Source: Flavobacterium franklandianum
Lineage (GTDB): Bacteria; Bacteroidota; Bacteroidia; Flavobacteriales; Flavobacteriaceae
Length of the DNA stretch: 64,000 nucleotides
Direction of reading: 5' to 3'
Assembly: GCF_007097365.1 (NCBI RefSeq)
Contig: NZ_VJZR01000005.1
Location: forward strand, 62,001 to 126,000
This document shows, in pieces, positions 38,264 to 46,663 of the stretch. Each line of letters starts with the position of its first letter. Within the stretch, counting starts at the first letter, position 1. The position numbers and the translations under genes were made by a program. Under the pieces are notes generated by a model. That model searched no databases. It was not told the origin of the DNA and worked only from the letters and a program-made list of their open reading frames with translations.

Positions 38264-38281
38264 AATGGTTCCATAAAATGA
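38255..38281 (+). other. Repeat-unit relic across the stop codon
   Basis: In frame, the bases read K D stop N G S I K stop, aligned with K G W D G S I K G of the array. The stop TGA at 38261-38263 corresponds to the repeat TGG codon, and a second TGA replaces GGA. About 22 of 26 bases match the array unit. Confidence 0.5.
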
Positions 38282-38380
38282 GATAAAAAGAACTTAGAAC
38301 ATCTTATGATATATATTTCTACCGGAAAACATCAATAAGGTTTTGAATTCTAGAAATAATAATAAAATCAACCAACAATA

Positions 38381-39163
38381 ATGCACCCCGAACTATTCCA
38401 TTTTCAACTCCCTGAAATATTGACATATTTGTTTCATATAAAACAAGTGATGGTTTACACTTATGCGTTTTGTATCGTTCTTGGAGGTTTAGCATCCGCC
38501 ATATACACGAAAAGAGCGGCACAAAAAGATTTAGGAATTAAGAACCTTTCCAACAACTTTTTTTACCTGATATTCATCAGTGGTTTTGTGGGTGGAAAAT
38601 TGTTTTTTTACCTCGAAAATCCTTTATATTACTGGAATAATCCAAGTTTATTATTAGATAATTTTTCGGGCGGGTTCGTATTTTACGGTTCGTTTGTAAC
38701 CATAATTCCCGTGATTGTTTGGTATTTAAAAAACCAAAATATTCCGGTTTTACCAATGTTGGATATCTTGGCAATTACCACATTAATAGTTCACGCTTTT
38801 GGACGACTTGGTTGTTTCAACGCAGGTTGTTGCTACGGTTCACCTACAAAAAGTTTGTTTGGAATGCCTTTTCCAACAACAAATCACGTTGCTGTTCATC
38901 CTACCCAGCTTTACGAAGTGTATATTTTACTGATTCTTTTGGGATTTCTAACAATTATTAAAAAACATAAAAAATTTCAGGGGCAAATCTTCTTGTTATA
39001 CATCAGTTTATACGGCATAAGTCGGGCAATATTAGAACTTTTTAGAGGTGATTCCAGAGGTTATATAATCAAAGATGTTTTGTCTCACTCTCAATTTATT
39101 GCAGTAGTTTTATTATTGATATCCCTGTTTTTTTATAAAAAATTAAACAAAAAAATAAATTAA
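38381..39163 (+). CDS. Divergent prolipoprotein diacylglyceryl transferase (Lgt)-like membrane protein
   Basis: A 260-residue polytopic membrane protein of the Lgt superfamily, shown by HPTQLYE near residue 173 and GRLGCFNAGCCYG with R142. Canonical Lgt transfers diacylglycerol from phosphatidylglycerol to the lipobox cysteine, using a conserved histidine in a GG-x3-HGG type loop. Here the same loop reads GGFVFYG, so Tyr102 takes the place of that histidine, and a cysteine-rich CFNAGCC replaces the usual GNFxN. It is therefore likely a paralogue with altered or unknown chemistry. A lipoprotein gene starts 18 bases downstream. Confidence 0.82.
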   Translation: MHPELFHFQLPEILTYLFHIKQVMVYTYAFCIVLGGLASAIYTKRAAQKDLGIKNLSNNFFYLIFISGFVGGKLFFYLENPLYYWNNPSLLLDNFSGGFVFYGSFVTIIPVIVWYLKNQNIPVLPMLDILAITTLIVHAFGRLGCFNAGCCYGSPTKSLFGMPFPTTNHVAVHPTQLYEVYILLILLGFLTIIKKHKKFQGQIFLLYISLYGISRAILELFRGDSRGYIIKDVLSHSQFIAVVLLLISLFFYKKLNKKIN

Positions 39164-39181
39164 TCCTTAAATAATCAGAAA

Positions 39182-40030
39182 ATGAAAAACAAATTTTTAA
39201 AAATTATTTTGCCAATGCTGCTTGTTGTTGTCGCAATATTTATTATTGGACCTGGATGTTCGCCAACACCAACACCGCCACCGCCACCTATAGTTGAAAA
39301 AGCCATTGTTGTAGATGCTGCCACTGGTGATCCTTTTCCAGATATTACAGACAAAGATTGCGTAGGTAATTATATAACAAATGGGTATTTCAACACAACC
39401 GTTCAAAGTCCAAATATTCAAGTCGATGAAGACATTATTGCAGCAACTGGCTGGAGACGGGTTTGGAAAAAAAATCCTCCTTTTAATGTCATAGGAGCCG
39501 ATTTATTTTCATCGGGAACATCACCAATGGGAATATCGCCAGCACCAGCTCCAACTTCTGGAAATTATGCCAGTATGTGGGTTACTAATAAGAGCACTGA
39601 TCCCAATCAGTACAGAGAAGCAATGTTTAATAGATTGCATCATTATATTAAACCAGAGCCAGTGCCCGTGACTTACGTCCTGGAATTTAAAACCGCCAAG
39701 TTGAATAATACTGCTCAACAAGTTGAAATCAGTATTTATGGTGTTAATTATGACGACATAGCACCCGTAACACTTCCGCTACAACCTTCAGTAATAGCTA
39801 CACCAACAAACATAAATTTGTTTGGCGCTGCCAATACCGTTTTTTTAGGCACTATAATAATTCCAGCTGGAGCAAATAATACTTGGGTAAATCAGAACAT
39901 TGCTTTCACTCCTAATTCAAAAGAATATCCAGTTGGCGGATTCAATTATATTCTAATTACAAGAAGTGATAATGAAGGAAAAGGAATGGCATATTGCGCA
40001 TTCGATGATTTTTGTTTACACAAAAAATAA
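39182..40030 (+). CDS. Hypothetical proline-rich-linker lipoprotein
   Basis: A 282-residue lipoprotein with lipobox IIGPGC, followed by a short TPTPPPPP linker and a beta-rich globular part (about 55-282) containing NGYFNTT, SGNYASMWV and AYCAFDDFCLH. The last segment resembles the jelly-roll carbohydrate-binding type domains of surface proteins, but I cannot name a family. It follows the Lgt-like gene by 18 bases and is probably co-transcribed with it. A terminator follows at 40083. Confidence 0.7.
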   Translation: MKNKFLKIILPMLLVVVAIFIIGPGCSPTPTPPPPPIVEKAIVVDAATGDPFPDITDKDCVGNYITNGYFNTTVQSPNIQVDEDIIAATGWRRVWKKNPPFNVIGADLFSSGTSPMGISPAPAPTSGNYASMWVTNKSTDPNQYREAMFNRLHHYIKPEPVPVTYVLEFKTAKLNNTAQQVEISIYGVNYDDIAPVTLPLQPSVIATPTNINLFGAANTVFLGTIIIPAGANNTWVNQNIAFTPNSKEYPVGGFNYILITRSDNEGKGMAYCAFDDFCLHKK

Positions 40031-40082
40031 AATTAAACCTTCAAAACAAGGTGACAACCTCATAAACTATTTGATTTAATTT

Positions 40083-40111
40083 AAAAGTGACGATTTATTC
40101 GTCACTTTTTT
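40083..40111 (+). terminator. Rho-independent terminator
   Basis: Perfect 11-base arms (40083-40093 and 40099-40109), a 5-base loop and a T run directly downstream of the lipoprotein gene. Confidence 0.85.
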
Positions 40112-40130
40112 CTATTTTTAAAAATATTTT

Positions 40131-40212
40131 GAAGCTAATCCTGCTGTTCGCTATATCTTTTCCCACGCAAAAAAGCGCGGAAAAAGGATGCCGCTGCCAT
40201 CAGGGCTAAAAA
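40131..40212 (+). repeat. Intergenic repeat element of Flavobacterium type
   Basis: This GC-richer block contains CTGCTGTTCGCTATATC, an imperfect hairpin around CACGCAAAAAAGCGCGG, and GGATGCCGCTGCCATCAGG. From memory, closely similar blocks recur between genes in Flavobacterium genomes. Only one copy is in the window, so repetition is not shown here. It lies directly before the PKD/barrel gene. Confidence 0.5.
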
Positions 40213-40222
40213 CGTCTCGGCT

Positions 40223-42181
40223 ATGAAAAAACTTTTATCTTTTATCTTTTGTCTTTTATCTTTTGTCGTTTTTTCACAAGTTAAAGTAAAAGATACCGTA
40301 ACCCGAAAAGCCAAAATCACTTATAATCAAAACAGAAATGCGGTAACTTTCAAACCTGAAACTCCTCCTTTAATCCCGATTGCTGGCGCACCAAAACCTT
40401 CTTATTCCTATTTATGGGAATTCGGAGATGGTCATTACAGCAAAGAACCCGAACCCAAACACGTTTATAAAAACAAAGGAACATACAAAACCAGACTTGC
40501 AGTAACCAATAATTACGACAACGGAAAACCACCAGCAACCCGACCAAAAACACTTGCCGTAAACGAAATTTCAAGTGAAGAGGTTTATACTGATATAGCT
40601 TCCATCGAAGACCAAAACGGCTTGGCCATCCAGAAAAATTGCGATCCCATTCCCGATCAGCAAATGGAGGTAATCGTGAGCTATCAAAATATGGAAAACT
40701 ACGTTGCCGATGGAAAATTATATCTTTTCTACAACGAAAAACAATTTAAAAACGACAATTTTGAATTGGTCGATTTTAGGACTTATGCAGGCGAAAGAGA
40801 AGTCAAGGAAAATCTGGTTGCAACTGTGAATGATTTAGAAAACTCGGATTTGTATTTGGCTTACGAAGAGGCGCTGTCAACAGCCAAAAAATACAAAATT
40901 ACCACTACTGAAGAAGATTTAGACGCTACTTTATTAGAAGCCTATAAAACCTATAAAAAAGCAACCATATTAGAATTTGACGGAGTCAATCCAGGCGAAA
41001 CCCGTAACGTGTTTTTTACTCACAAAACCACACCAGAAATGATTAAAGATACCAGTGCAACGGTAACAATACGTAGTGTTTTTGTCCCAAACAGAAGTTT
41101 TAAAAACCACAAAGTCAAAAATCTCGAAATGGAAATTGTAACCTCGCACGACCCAAACAAAATGGGTTCCAACGGAAGCTTTATGAACTACAGATTGGTG
41201 CGATTCAAAAGAGTCAACTTCAAAACACGTTTCCAGAACAATGGTGAAGGCCCAGCAAGAATGATTCGGTTAGAAACCGATATTCCGGATATGTTCGACA
41301 AAAAGACTTTCCAAATAGAAGATATGTATCCCAAATGCCCGATTTGTCCAAAAGGCGAAGAACCTACAACAAGTTGCCTTGACACCATCATCAAGCAAAA
41401 ACAAATGTTTTTTACTTTCAAAAACATCTATTTACCAGGAAGCACACAAAAAAACGTCAAAGAAAAAGACAGTACCAAAGGCTTTGTCAAGTATTCGATG
41501 AAGTTCAACAGAGACTTTCACAAAACGAAAACCAAAAGTAGAACCGCTATTATTTTTGATAAAAACGAACCTATTGTTACAAATTATGCCACTACACGAT
41601 TCTTGCCAGGAATTTCCATAGGTGTCAAAGCAGGATACAATTATTATCCTGATTTAGAAAATTCAAAAAGTTATTTTGTGGGTGCGACCATTTCGCCTTT
41701 TAAATCCTACCGTTTTTATTGGCAAGCAGAATTAATTAATAGCATCAACAAATTCAATTTAGGAACGACAATTACGACAGGTTTTGTAACAACGAATAAT
41801 GGAGTTAGACAACCCACACGGACAACCACAACACTAAGTTATTCAAATTTCAATAACGAAATCCCTCTTCTTATTCGCTATAATATTAATAATTTCATCG
41901 GAATTGGAGCAGGAGTTCAAGCCAATATTAACGCATCGGAAAAGCAAGAACAATACACTAAAATAGAATATTTAGAATCTGAAAAAACAAATGCTATTGT
42001 TCTTAAAACCGACGAAACCATTTTGTCTAGCAGTAAAAATTTTACAAATATAAAAACAGGTTTATTGTTTGATTTAACCATTGGCGCGGCAAGAATTGGA
42101 CCAAGTTTTGGCGCGAGGTATGTGATGAATTTCGAAGACAATTTCAATTATTTTCAGTTGTATGGGATTTGGAAGTTTTAA
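40223..42181 (+). CDS. PKD-domain protein with C-terminal outer-membrane barrel
   Basis: A 652-residue exported protein: signal peptide (LSFVVFSQ), a PKD domain at about 55-115 (YLWEFGDG, KHVYKNKGTY), a long mixed region containing a conserved-looking DPNKMGSNG and a C-P-x-C pair (YPKCPICPKG), and a C-terminal segment (about 455-652) with alternating strands that looks like an outer-membrane barrel ending in tryptophan-lysine-phenylalanine. No named family beyond PKD can be assigned. It is transcribed toward the CHAT gene, 136 bases downstream. It may be the outer-membrane part of the same envelope system. Confidence 0.72.
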   Translation: MKKLLSFIFCLLSFVVFSQVKVKDTVTRKAKITYNQNRNAVTFKPETPPLIPIAGAPKPSYSYLWEFGDGHYSKEPEPKHVYKNKGTYKTRLAVTNNYDNGKPPATRPKTLAVNEISSEEVYTDIASIEDQNGLAIQKNCDPIPDQQMEVIVSYQNMENYVADGKLYLFYNEKQFKNDNFELVDFRTYAGEREVKENLVATVNDLENSDLYLAYEEALSTAKKYKITTTEEDLDATLLEAYKTYKKATILEFDGVNPGETRNVFFTHKTTPEMIKDTSATVTIRSVFVPNRSFKNHKVKNLEMEIVTSHDPNKMGSNGSFMNYRLVRFKRVNFKTRFQNNGEGPARMIRLETDIPDMFDKKTFQIEDMYPKCPICPKGEEPTTSCLDTIIKQKQMFFTFKNIYLPGSTQKNVKEKDSTKGFVKYSMKFNRDFHKTKTKSRTAIIFDKNEPIVTNYATTRFLPGISIGVKAGYNYYPDLENSKSYFVGATISPFKSYRFYWQAELINSINKFNLGTTITTGFVTTNNGVRQPTRTTTTLSYSNFNNEIPLLIRYNINNFIGIGAGVQANINASEKQEQYTKIEYLESEKTNAIVLKTDETILSSSKNFTNIKTGLLFDLTIGAARIGPSFGARYVMNFEDNFNYFQLYGIWKF

Positions 42182-42208
42182 TTATTGGCACACAGATGAC
42201 ACAGATTT

Positions 42209-42247
42209 AAACAGATTGTCACGAATTTATTTTATCAAAATCTGTTT
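42209..42247. repeat. AAACAGATT inverted repeat
   Basis: Nine-base arms at 42209-42217 and 42239-42247 lie in a CACAGAT-rich context between the PKD/barrel gene and the CHAT gene. Such CACAGATT strings recur between genes in this group, by memory. It may terminate the upstream transcript. Confidence 0.45.
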
Positions 42248-42293
42248 GAATCGGTAGCCTTTTCATATCATCTATGAATTCAAAATAGTCCAA

Positions 42294-42330
42294 CTTAAAT
42301 GAACTTATATCCCTTATATGGTAAAAAAAC
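42294..42330 (+). repeat. Dispersed short repeat copy B, spanning the CHAT start codon
   Basis: It matches 29180-29216 at 33 of 37 bases, including CTTAAATGA and TTATATGGTAAAAAAA. The ATG of the CHAT gene (42318) lies inside it, so the translation start region is part of the repeat. Confidence 0.65.
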
Positions 42331-44939
42331 TTTTTTATCTTCTACTATTCTTAACTCTAAATATTTTTGGACAAAATCCGCTTGCACCAGAAGATAAAAT
42401 TTACAATGCCGTAGATGACTTTGTGACCAATCCTTCTTCGGAAAGTTTACAAAAACTAGAAGCAACCGAAAAAAATTTTTGGAAAAATCCAAAGCCAAAA
42501 TCCACGAAGGAATTACTTGCAATTGTAGTTTTAAATTGTAATAAAGCCTATTATGAAAGCAAATTTGGCAAGACCAATCAAGCCATTTTAAGTTATGAAA
42601 AAGCCTGGTCTGTTTATCAAAAATACAAACTTTCAGGTTATGATATCACAGAATACTGCTTGAAACCGTTGGGCAATCTTTACACGATTATGGGCGATTA
42701 TGACAATGCCGAAAACACCATAAAACAATATTATTTTATTGCTAATGTTGAGAAAGACCAGTCACAAAAAACAGCAGCAATTATCAATTTATCGAACGTG
42801 TACCAAAACACAGGCAGGATTAATGAAGCAATTGATTTACTCGAAAAAACTATTAAAACCGAGAAATTATCTGCCGTTCAAAAAGGAAATATATGGAACA
42901 ACTTGGGGAATAATTATGTGTTGAGTTATAAAAACCCAGACTTTTCAAAACGGATCCCAAATATTTTTAAAAAACTAGAAAGCTCCTATTTTTCCGCCAT
43001 TCAATTATTGCAATCAGATAAAACCCAAACCGAAACATTGGCCAATTGTTACCGTAATTTATCCGCAATAAATATGCAATGGCAAAATATTGAATTAGCG
43101 AATTCCTATTTTGAAAAAGCAAAAAAATATTTCTTTGCATCACCAAATATATCGTCTCGTAAACTAGCAAAATTCAATTATGAAGAAGCCAATCTGTTAT
43201 TTCAACAACAAAAATATACAGACGCAAGCAAGATTATATCATCCGTTTTCAAGACTTTAATTCCAACCTATTCCTATCAAAAAAACATTCTACCTAGCCC
43301 AAATGCACTTTATGCCGAAACCATTTTATTGGACGCATTGGACTTACAAGCCGAAATTTTTGTAGAACAAAACCAGCCTAAAAAAGCGTTAAAAGCTTAT
43401 TCGCTTTCGTTTCTAATCGAGGATTTGTTTGCCAATTTGCTGGTTTATGAAAATTCCAAAATCATCAATCAAATCCGCATCAGGAACAGAACCGAAAAAT
43501 GCATTTCCATTTATGACTTTCTTTATCAAAAAGAAAATATAATCGCTTATTTAGAAAGTGCTTTCCAACTTCAAGAACGAACCAAATCGGGTGTTTTGAA
43601 AAACTATCTTTCCAACAAAAAAACAGCTTCCAGAGAAGAAACATTGCATTTAGAACAACTTCAAAACTGGAACAACGAAATCGTCAAAGAACAGCAAAAA
43701 GGAGACTTGGCAAACGTTGCGAAAATAAACGAAGCCATAAAAAGACAAAACGAATTGATGCTTTCTCTAAAGAAAATTAGATCGAAAAATCAAATTAATA
43801 AAGCGGAAAACATCGATTTAAAATCCTTGTATTCTAAACTCGAGAAAGACAAAGCGATTATGGTGGAATATTTTTCGGGTTTTGAAACAATGTACATTTT
43901 CACCTTGGCAAACCAAAGGATAAACCTCGAACATATTAACGTAACTGATACGGCAATACCAAAAATAATTTCATTTTTGGATTATTTTAGCGATGCCAAT
44001 AAAATTACCGATAATATTTCGGGTTATAACCATTATGGTAATTCATTGTATAAAATGTTGAAATTGCCAACAAATGCAACTTATCAAAACCTCATCATTA
44101 TTCCTGATGGAATATTGAATTTCCTGCCTTTTGAAGCTTTGATTACGAAAGAATCCAGCACGACCAATTTTACCAAAATGCATTATTTACTGAACGATTT
44201 CAGGATTGCCTACAATAATTCGGCAACATTTTATTTGGAAGGAAAACCCATTTCAAGCGACAAGAAATCAGTTCTCGGAATTTTTCCTGTTTTCGAAAAA
44301 ACCAATTACGAATTGACGTTTTCCAAAGCTGAAATGGAATCAATCAAAAGTAATTTCGACGGACAGTTTTTCAATAATTCAAACGCCACTTTCGATAATT
44401 TTAAAATGAATGCTAACCATTATTCCATTTTACATTTGAGCACCCATGCCACTTCTGGCAATACCGAAACTTCTGCAAATATTAAATTTTATGATCAGGA
44501 GGTTCTATATTCAGAGTTGTATAACCTCCATATAAATCCTGACTTGGTAGTTTTGAGCGCCTGTGAAACCGGAATTGGAAAACTTTACAAGTCCGAAGGA
44601 GCAATGAGTATTGCTCGAGGATTCCAGTTTGCCGGAGCACAAAATTTATTGTTTTCATTATGGAAAGTAAACGATTATACAACTTCGGTATTTATGAATT
44701 ATTTTTATAAAAACATCAAAAAAAACATTCCTTATTTTGAAGCTAATGCCAATGCCAAAAGGAATTTCCTGAAAGACGAATCGGTATCAAATGCAAAAAA
44801 ATCGCCTTATTATTGGAGTGCATTTGTGTATTATGGGGAACTTGAAACCTCTAAACCACAATCAAATTATTATTTTTATATTCTGGGTTTATTGATTTTA
44901 ATTGGATTATTTTTGGCCTTTAATCGTTACCGAAAATGA
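42318..44939 (+). CDS. Membrane-anchored TPR-CHAT (caspase-like) protein
   Basis: An 873-residue protein with a signal peptide (to about 18), helical TPR-like repeats (about 60-440), a charged helical linker, and a CHAT domain (about 590-845). The caspase-type catalytic pair is present: H710 in LHLSTHAT and C749 in LSACETG. A single C-terminal helix (about 852-869) anchors it to the inner membrane, placing the protease domain in the periplasm. CHAT proteases usually act on specific partners after a signal relayed by their TPRs. Its stop overlaps the retropepsin-like gene start by 4 bases (ATGA), giving translational coupling. Confidence 0.9.
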   Translation: MVKKLFYLLLFLTLNIFGQNPLAPEDKIYNAVDDFVTNPSSESLQKLEATEKNFWKNPKPKSTKELLAIVVLNCNKAYYESKFGKTNQAILSYEKAWSVYQKYKLSGYDITEYCLKPLGNLYTIMGDYDNAENTIKQYYFIANVEKDQSQKTAAIINLSNVYQNTGRINEAIDLLEKTIKTEKLSAVQKGNIWNNLGNNYVLSYKNPDFSKRIPNIFKKLESSYFSAIQLLQSDKTQTETLANCYRNLSAINMQWQNIELANSYFEKAKKYFFASPNISSRKLAKFNYEEANLLFQQQKYTDASKIISSVFKTLIPTYSYQKNILPSPNALYAETILLDALDLQAEIFVEQNQPKKALKAYSLSFLIEDLFANLLVYENSKIINQIRIRNRTEKCISIYDFLYQKENIIAYLESAFQLQERTKSGVLKNYLSNKKTASREETLHLEQLQNWNNEIVKEQQKGDLANVAKINEAIKRQNELMLSLKKIRSKNQINKAENIDLKSLYSKLEKDKAIMVEYFSGFETMYIFTLANQRINLEHINVTDTAIPKIISFLDYFSDANKITDNISGYNHYGNSLYKMLKLPTNATYQNLIIIPDGILNFLPFEALITKESSTTNFTKMHYLLNDFRIAYNNSATFYLEGKPISSDKKSVLGIFPVFEKTNYELTFSKAEMESIKSNFDGQFFNNSNATFDNFKMNANHYSILHLSTHATSGNTETSANIKFYDQEVLYSELYNLHINPDLVVLSACETGIGKLYKSEGAMSIARGFQFAGAQNLLFSLWKVNDYTTSVFMNYFYKNIKKNIPYFEANANAKRNFLKDESVSNAKKSPYYWSAFVYYGELETSKPQSNYYFYILGLLILIGLFLAFNRYRK

Positions 44940-45373
44940 AAACCCTTCCCGATATTCTAAAAAAAGAAAACTACAAAAAAATAAAATTCAAGGTTTCGAA
45001 AACACAACATTTGCTCATCAAAGCAAAAATTAATGGTGTTAAAGGTAATTTTATCCTTGACACAGGTGCTTCTAATAGTTGTATTGGTTTTGAAAGCGTA
45101 GAATTGTTCTTATTGGAAGCCAAACATTCGAAAACAAAAGCTTCAGGTGCAGGCGCAACAGGAATGTCGACACAGATTGCCGTTGGTAATAAATTACAAT
45201 TAGGCAATTGGAAACACATTGATTTTGATCTCGTTATTTTTGATTTATCCCACGTAAACGAAGCTTTGGTTGCTTTTAAAGCAAAACCAGTTCACGGTAT
45301 TATTGGTGCCGATATTTTAATGAAAGGCAAAGGGATTATTGATTATTATAATCATTGTTTGTACTTACTTTAG
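44936..45373 (+). CDS. Retropepsin-like aspartic protease
   Basis: A 145-residue single-domain protein with the retroviral-type aspartic protease motif FILDTGASNS (catalytic D42) and the later hydrophobic-glycine HGIIGADIL segment that completes the fold. Such proteins work as homodimers. No signal peptide is visible, so it is probably cytoplasmic. It is coupled by a 4-base overlap to the CHAT gene, suggesting that the two proteases are made together. Its 3' end overlaps the convergent MFS gene by 38 bases. Confidence 0.85.
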   Translation: MKTLPDILKKENYKKIKFKVSKTQHLLIKAKINGVKGNFILDTGASNSCIGFESVELFLLEAKHSKTKASGAGATGMSTQIAVGNKLQLGNWKHIDFDLVIFDLSHVNEALVAFKAKPVHGIIGADILMKGKGIIDYYNHCLYLL

Positions 45374-46583
45374 CGTTATTCTTAAACGAAAAATAAGCAA
45401 TAATTGTGCTCAATAACATTAAAAAACCACCCAAAACAAAGGGTGCGGCAGCAAATTGAAAAGGAGCTTCTTTGTGTGTAAAAAAATAAAACACAGTCGA
45501 CATCATCGGTGGTCCAATAATGGTTGAAGCACTCATTAAACTAGTCATTGCTCCTTGAATTTCACCTTGTTCAGATGGTGCAACTTTACTCGCAACTATG
45601 GCTTGTAATGCCGGACCGGCAATTCCTCCCAAACAATAAGGTACAAGAAAAACTAACATCATCCAACTTTGATTGGCTATTGCGAACAAGAACAATCCAA
45701 TAGTATACAACGCCAATCCTACATAAATACTTTTTTCGTTACCCAAACGCGGATTGACCCAACGTACTAAACCACCTTGAACAATTCCAACAAGTAATCC
45801 GACTAGTCCCAAAGAGAGACCTACCATTTTTTCGTTCCAATTAAAACGGTACATGGTAAAATAGCTCCAATTGCTTTGCACAGCGTGGGAAGCAATATAT
45901 AGTAAAAAAATAGCCAACATTAATCCAATTAGAGAAGGATGTTTTTTGATGCTTTTTAATGCTCCAACTGGGTTAGCACGTCTTATATCAAATTCGCGTC
46001 GATTATTTTTTGATAATGATTCTGGCAAAATAAAATAACCGTACAAAAAGTTAATCATACACAATACAGCTGCTGCATAAAAAGGAACTCTTGAACCATA
46101 ATGCCCCAAAAAACCACCTATTACAGGTCCAATAATAAATCCTAATCCAAAAGCGGCCCCAATCATTCCAAAATTTTTAGCACGATTCTCTTGTGTACTA
46201 ATATCCGCAATATAGGCAGATGCAGTTGTTATACTTGCTCCAGTAATACCTGCTAAAATTCGTCCAATGAACAACCAAAATATGGTAGGCGCAAAAGCTA
46301 ACAGCAGATAATCTAGCGAAAATCCAAATAATGAAATTAAAATAATAGGTCTTCGACCAAATTTATCGCTTAAATTTCCAATTATTGGCGCAAAAATAAA
46401 TTGAGTAATGGCATAGGCAAAGGTCAACCAACCACCATATTTAGCGGCCTCACTAATATCTCCATTAATAAGTTCTTTAACTAATTTAGGTATTACTGGA
46501 ATGATAATCCCCCACCCTGTAATATCAATTAACATGGTGATGAAAATAAAACCAATTGCGGCCTGTTTTTTTGTTTTTGACAT
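45336..46583 (-). CDS. TCR/Tet-family MFS drug exporter
   Basis: A 415-residue membrane protein with twelve hydrophobic segments. The MFS loop motif GNLSDKFGRRPI, the antiporter-type GRILAGITGASITTASAYIAD and the second-half GPALQAIVASKV fit the tetracycline-resistance-like (TCR/Tet) efflux family. It should export a small drug by proton antiport; the substrate is unknown. The ATG at 46583 (MSKTKKQAAIGF) is preferred over a start at 46631, which lies across the odhB terminator. Confidence 0.9.
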   Translation of the reverse strand: MSKTKKQAAIGFIFITMLIDITGWGIIIPVIPKLVKELINGDISEAAKYGGWLTFAYAITQFIFAPIIGNLSDKFGRRPIILISLFGFSLDYLLLAFAPTIFWLFIGRILAGITGASITTASAYIADISTQENRAKNFGMIGAAFGLGFIIGPVIGGFLGHYGSRVPFYAAAVLCMINFLYGYFILPESLSKNNRREFDIRRANPVGALKSIKKHPSLIGLMLAIFLLYIASHAVQSNWSYFTMYRFNWNEKMVGLSLGLVGLLVGIVQGGLVRWVNPRLGNEKSIYVGLALYTIGLFLFAIANQSWMMLVFLVPYCLGGIAGPALQAIVASKVAPSEQGEIQGAMTSLMSASTIIGPPMMSTVFYFFTHKEAPFQFAAAPFVLGGFLMLLSTIIAYFSFKNNAKVSTNNDYNNQ

Positions 46584-46607
46584 AATAATCTTTGAAGGTA
46601 AAACTAC

Positions 46608-46638
46608 AAAAAAACCAGTTTGATTTCTCAAACTGGTT
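46608..46638 (-). terminator. Terminator of the odhAB genes
   Basis: Perfect 11-base arms at 46613-46623 and 46628-46638 with a 4-base loop. On the minus strand a T run follows the stem. It lies just after the odhB stop. Confidence 0.8.
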
Positions 46639-46663
46639 ATAAGTTAAGTTTTGATATTGAATA

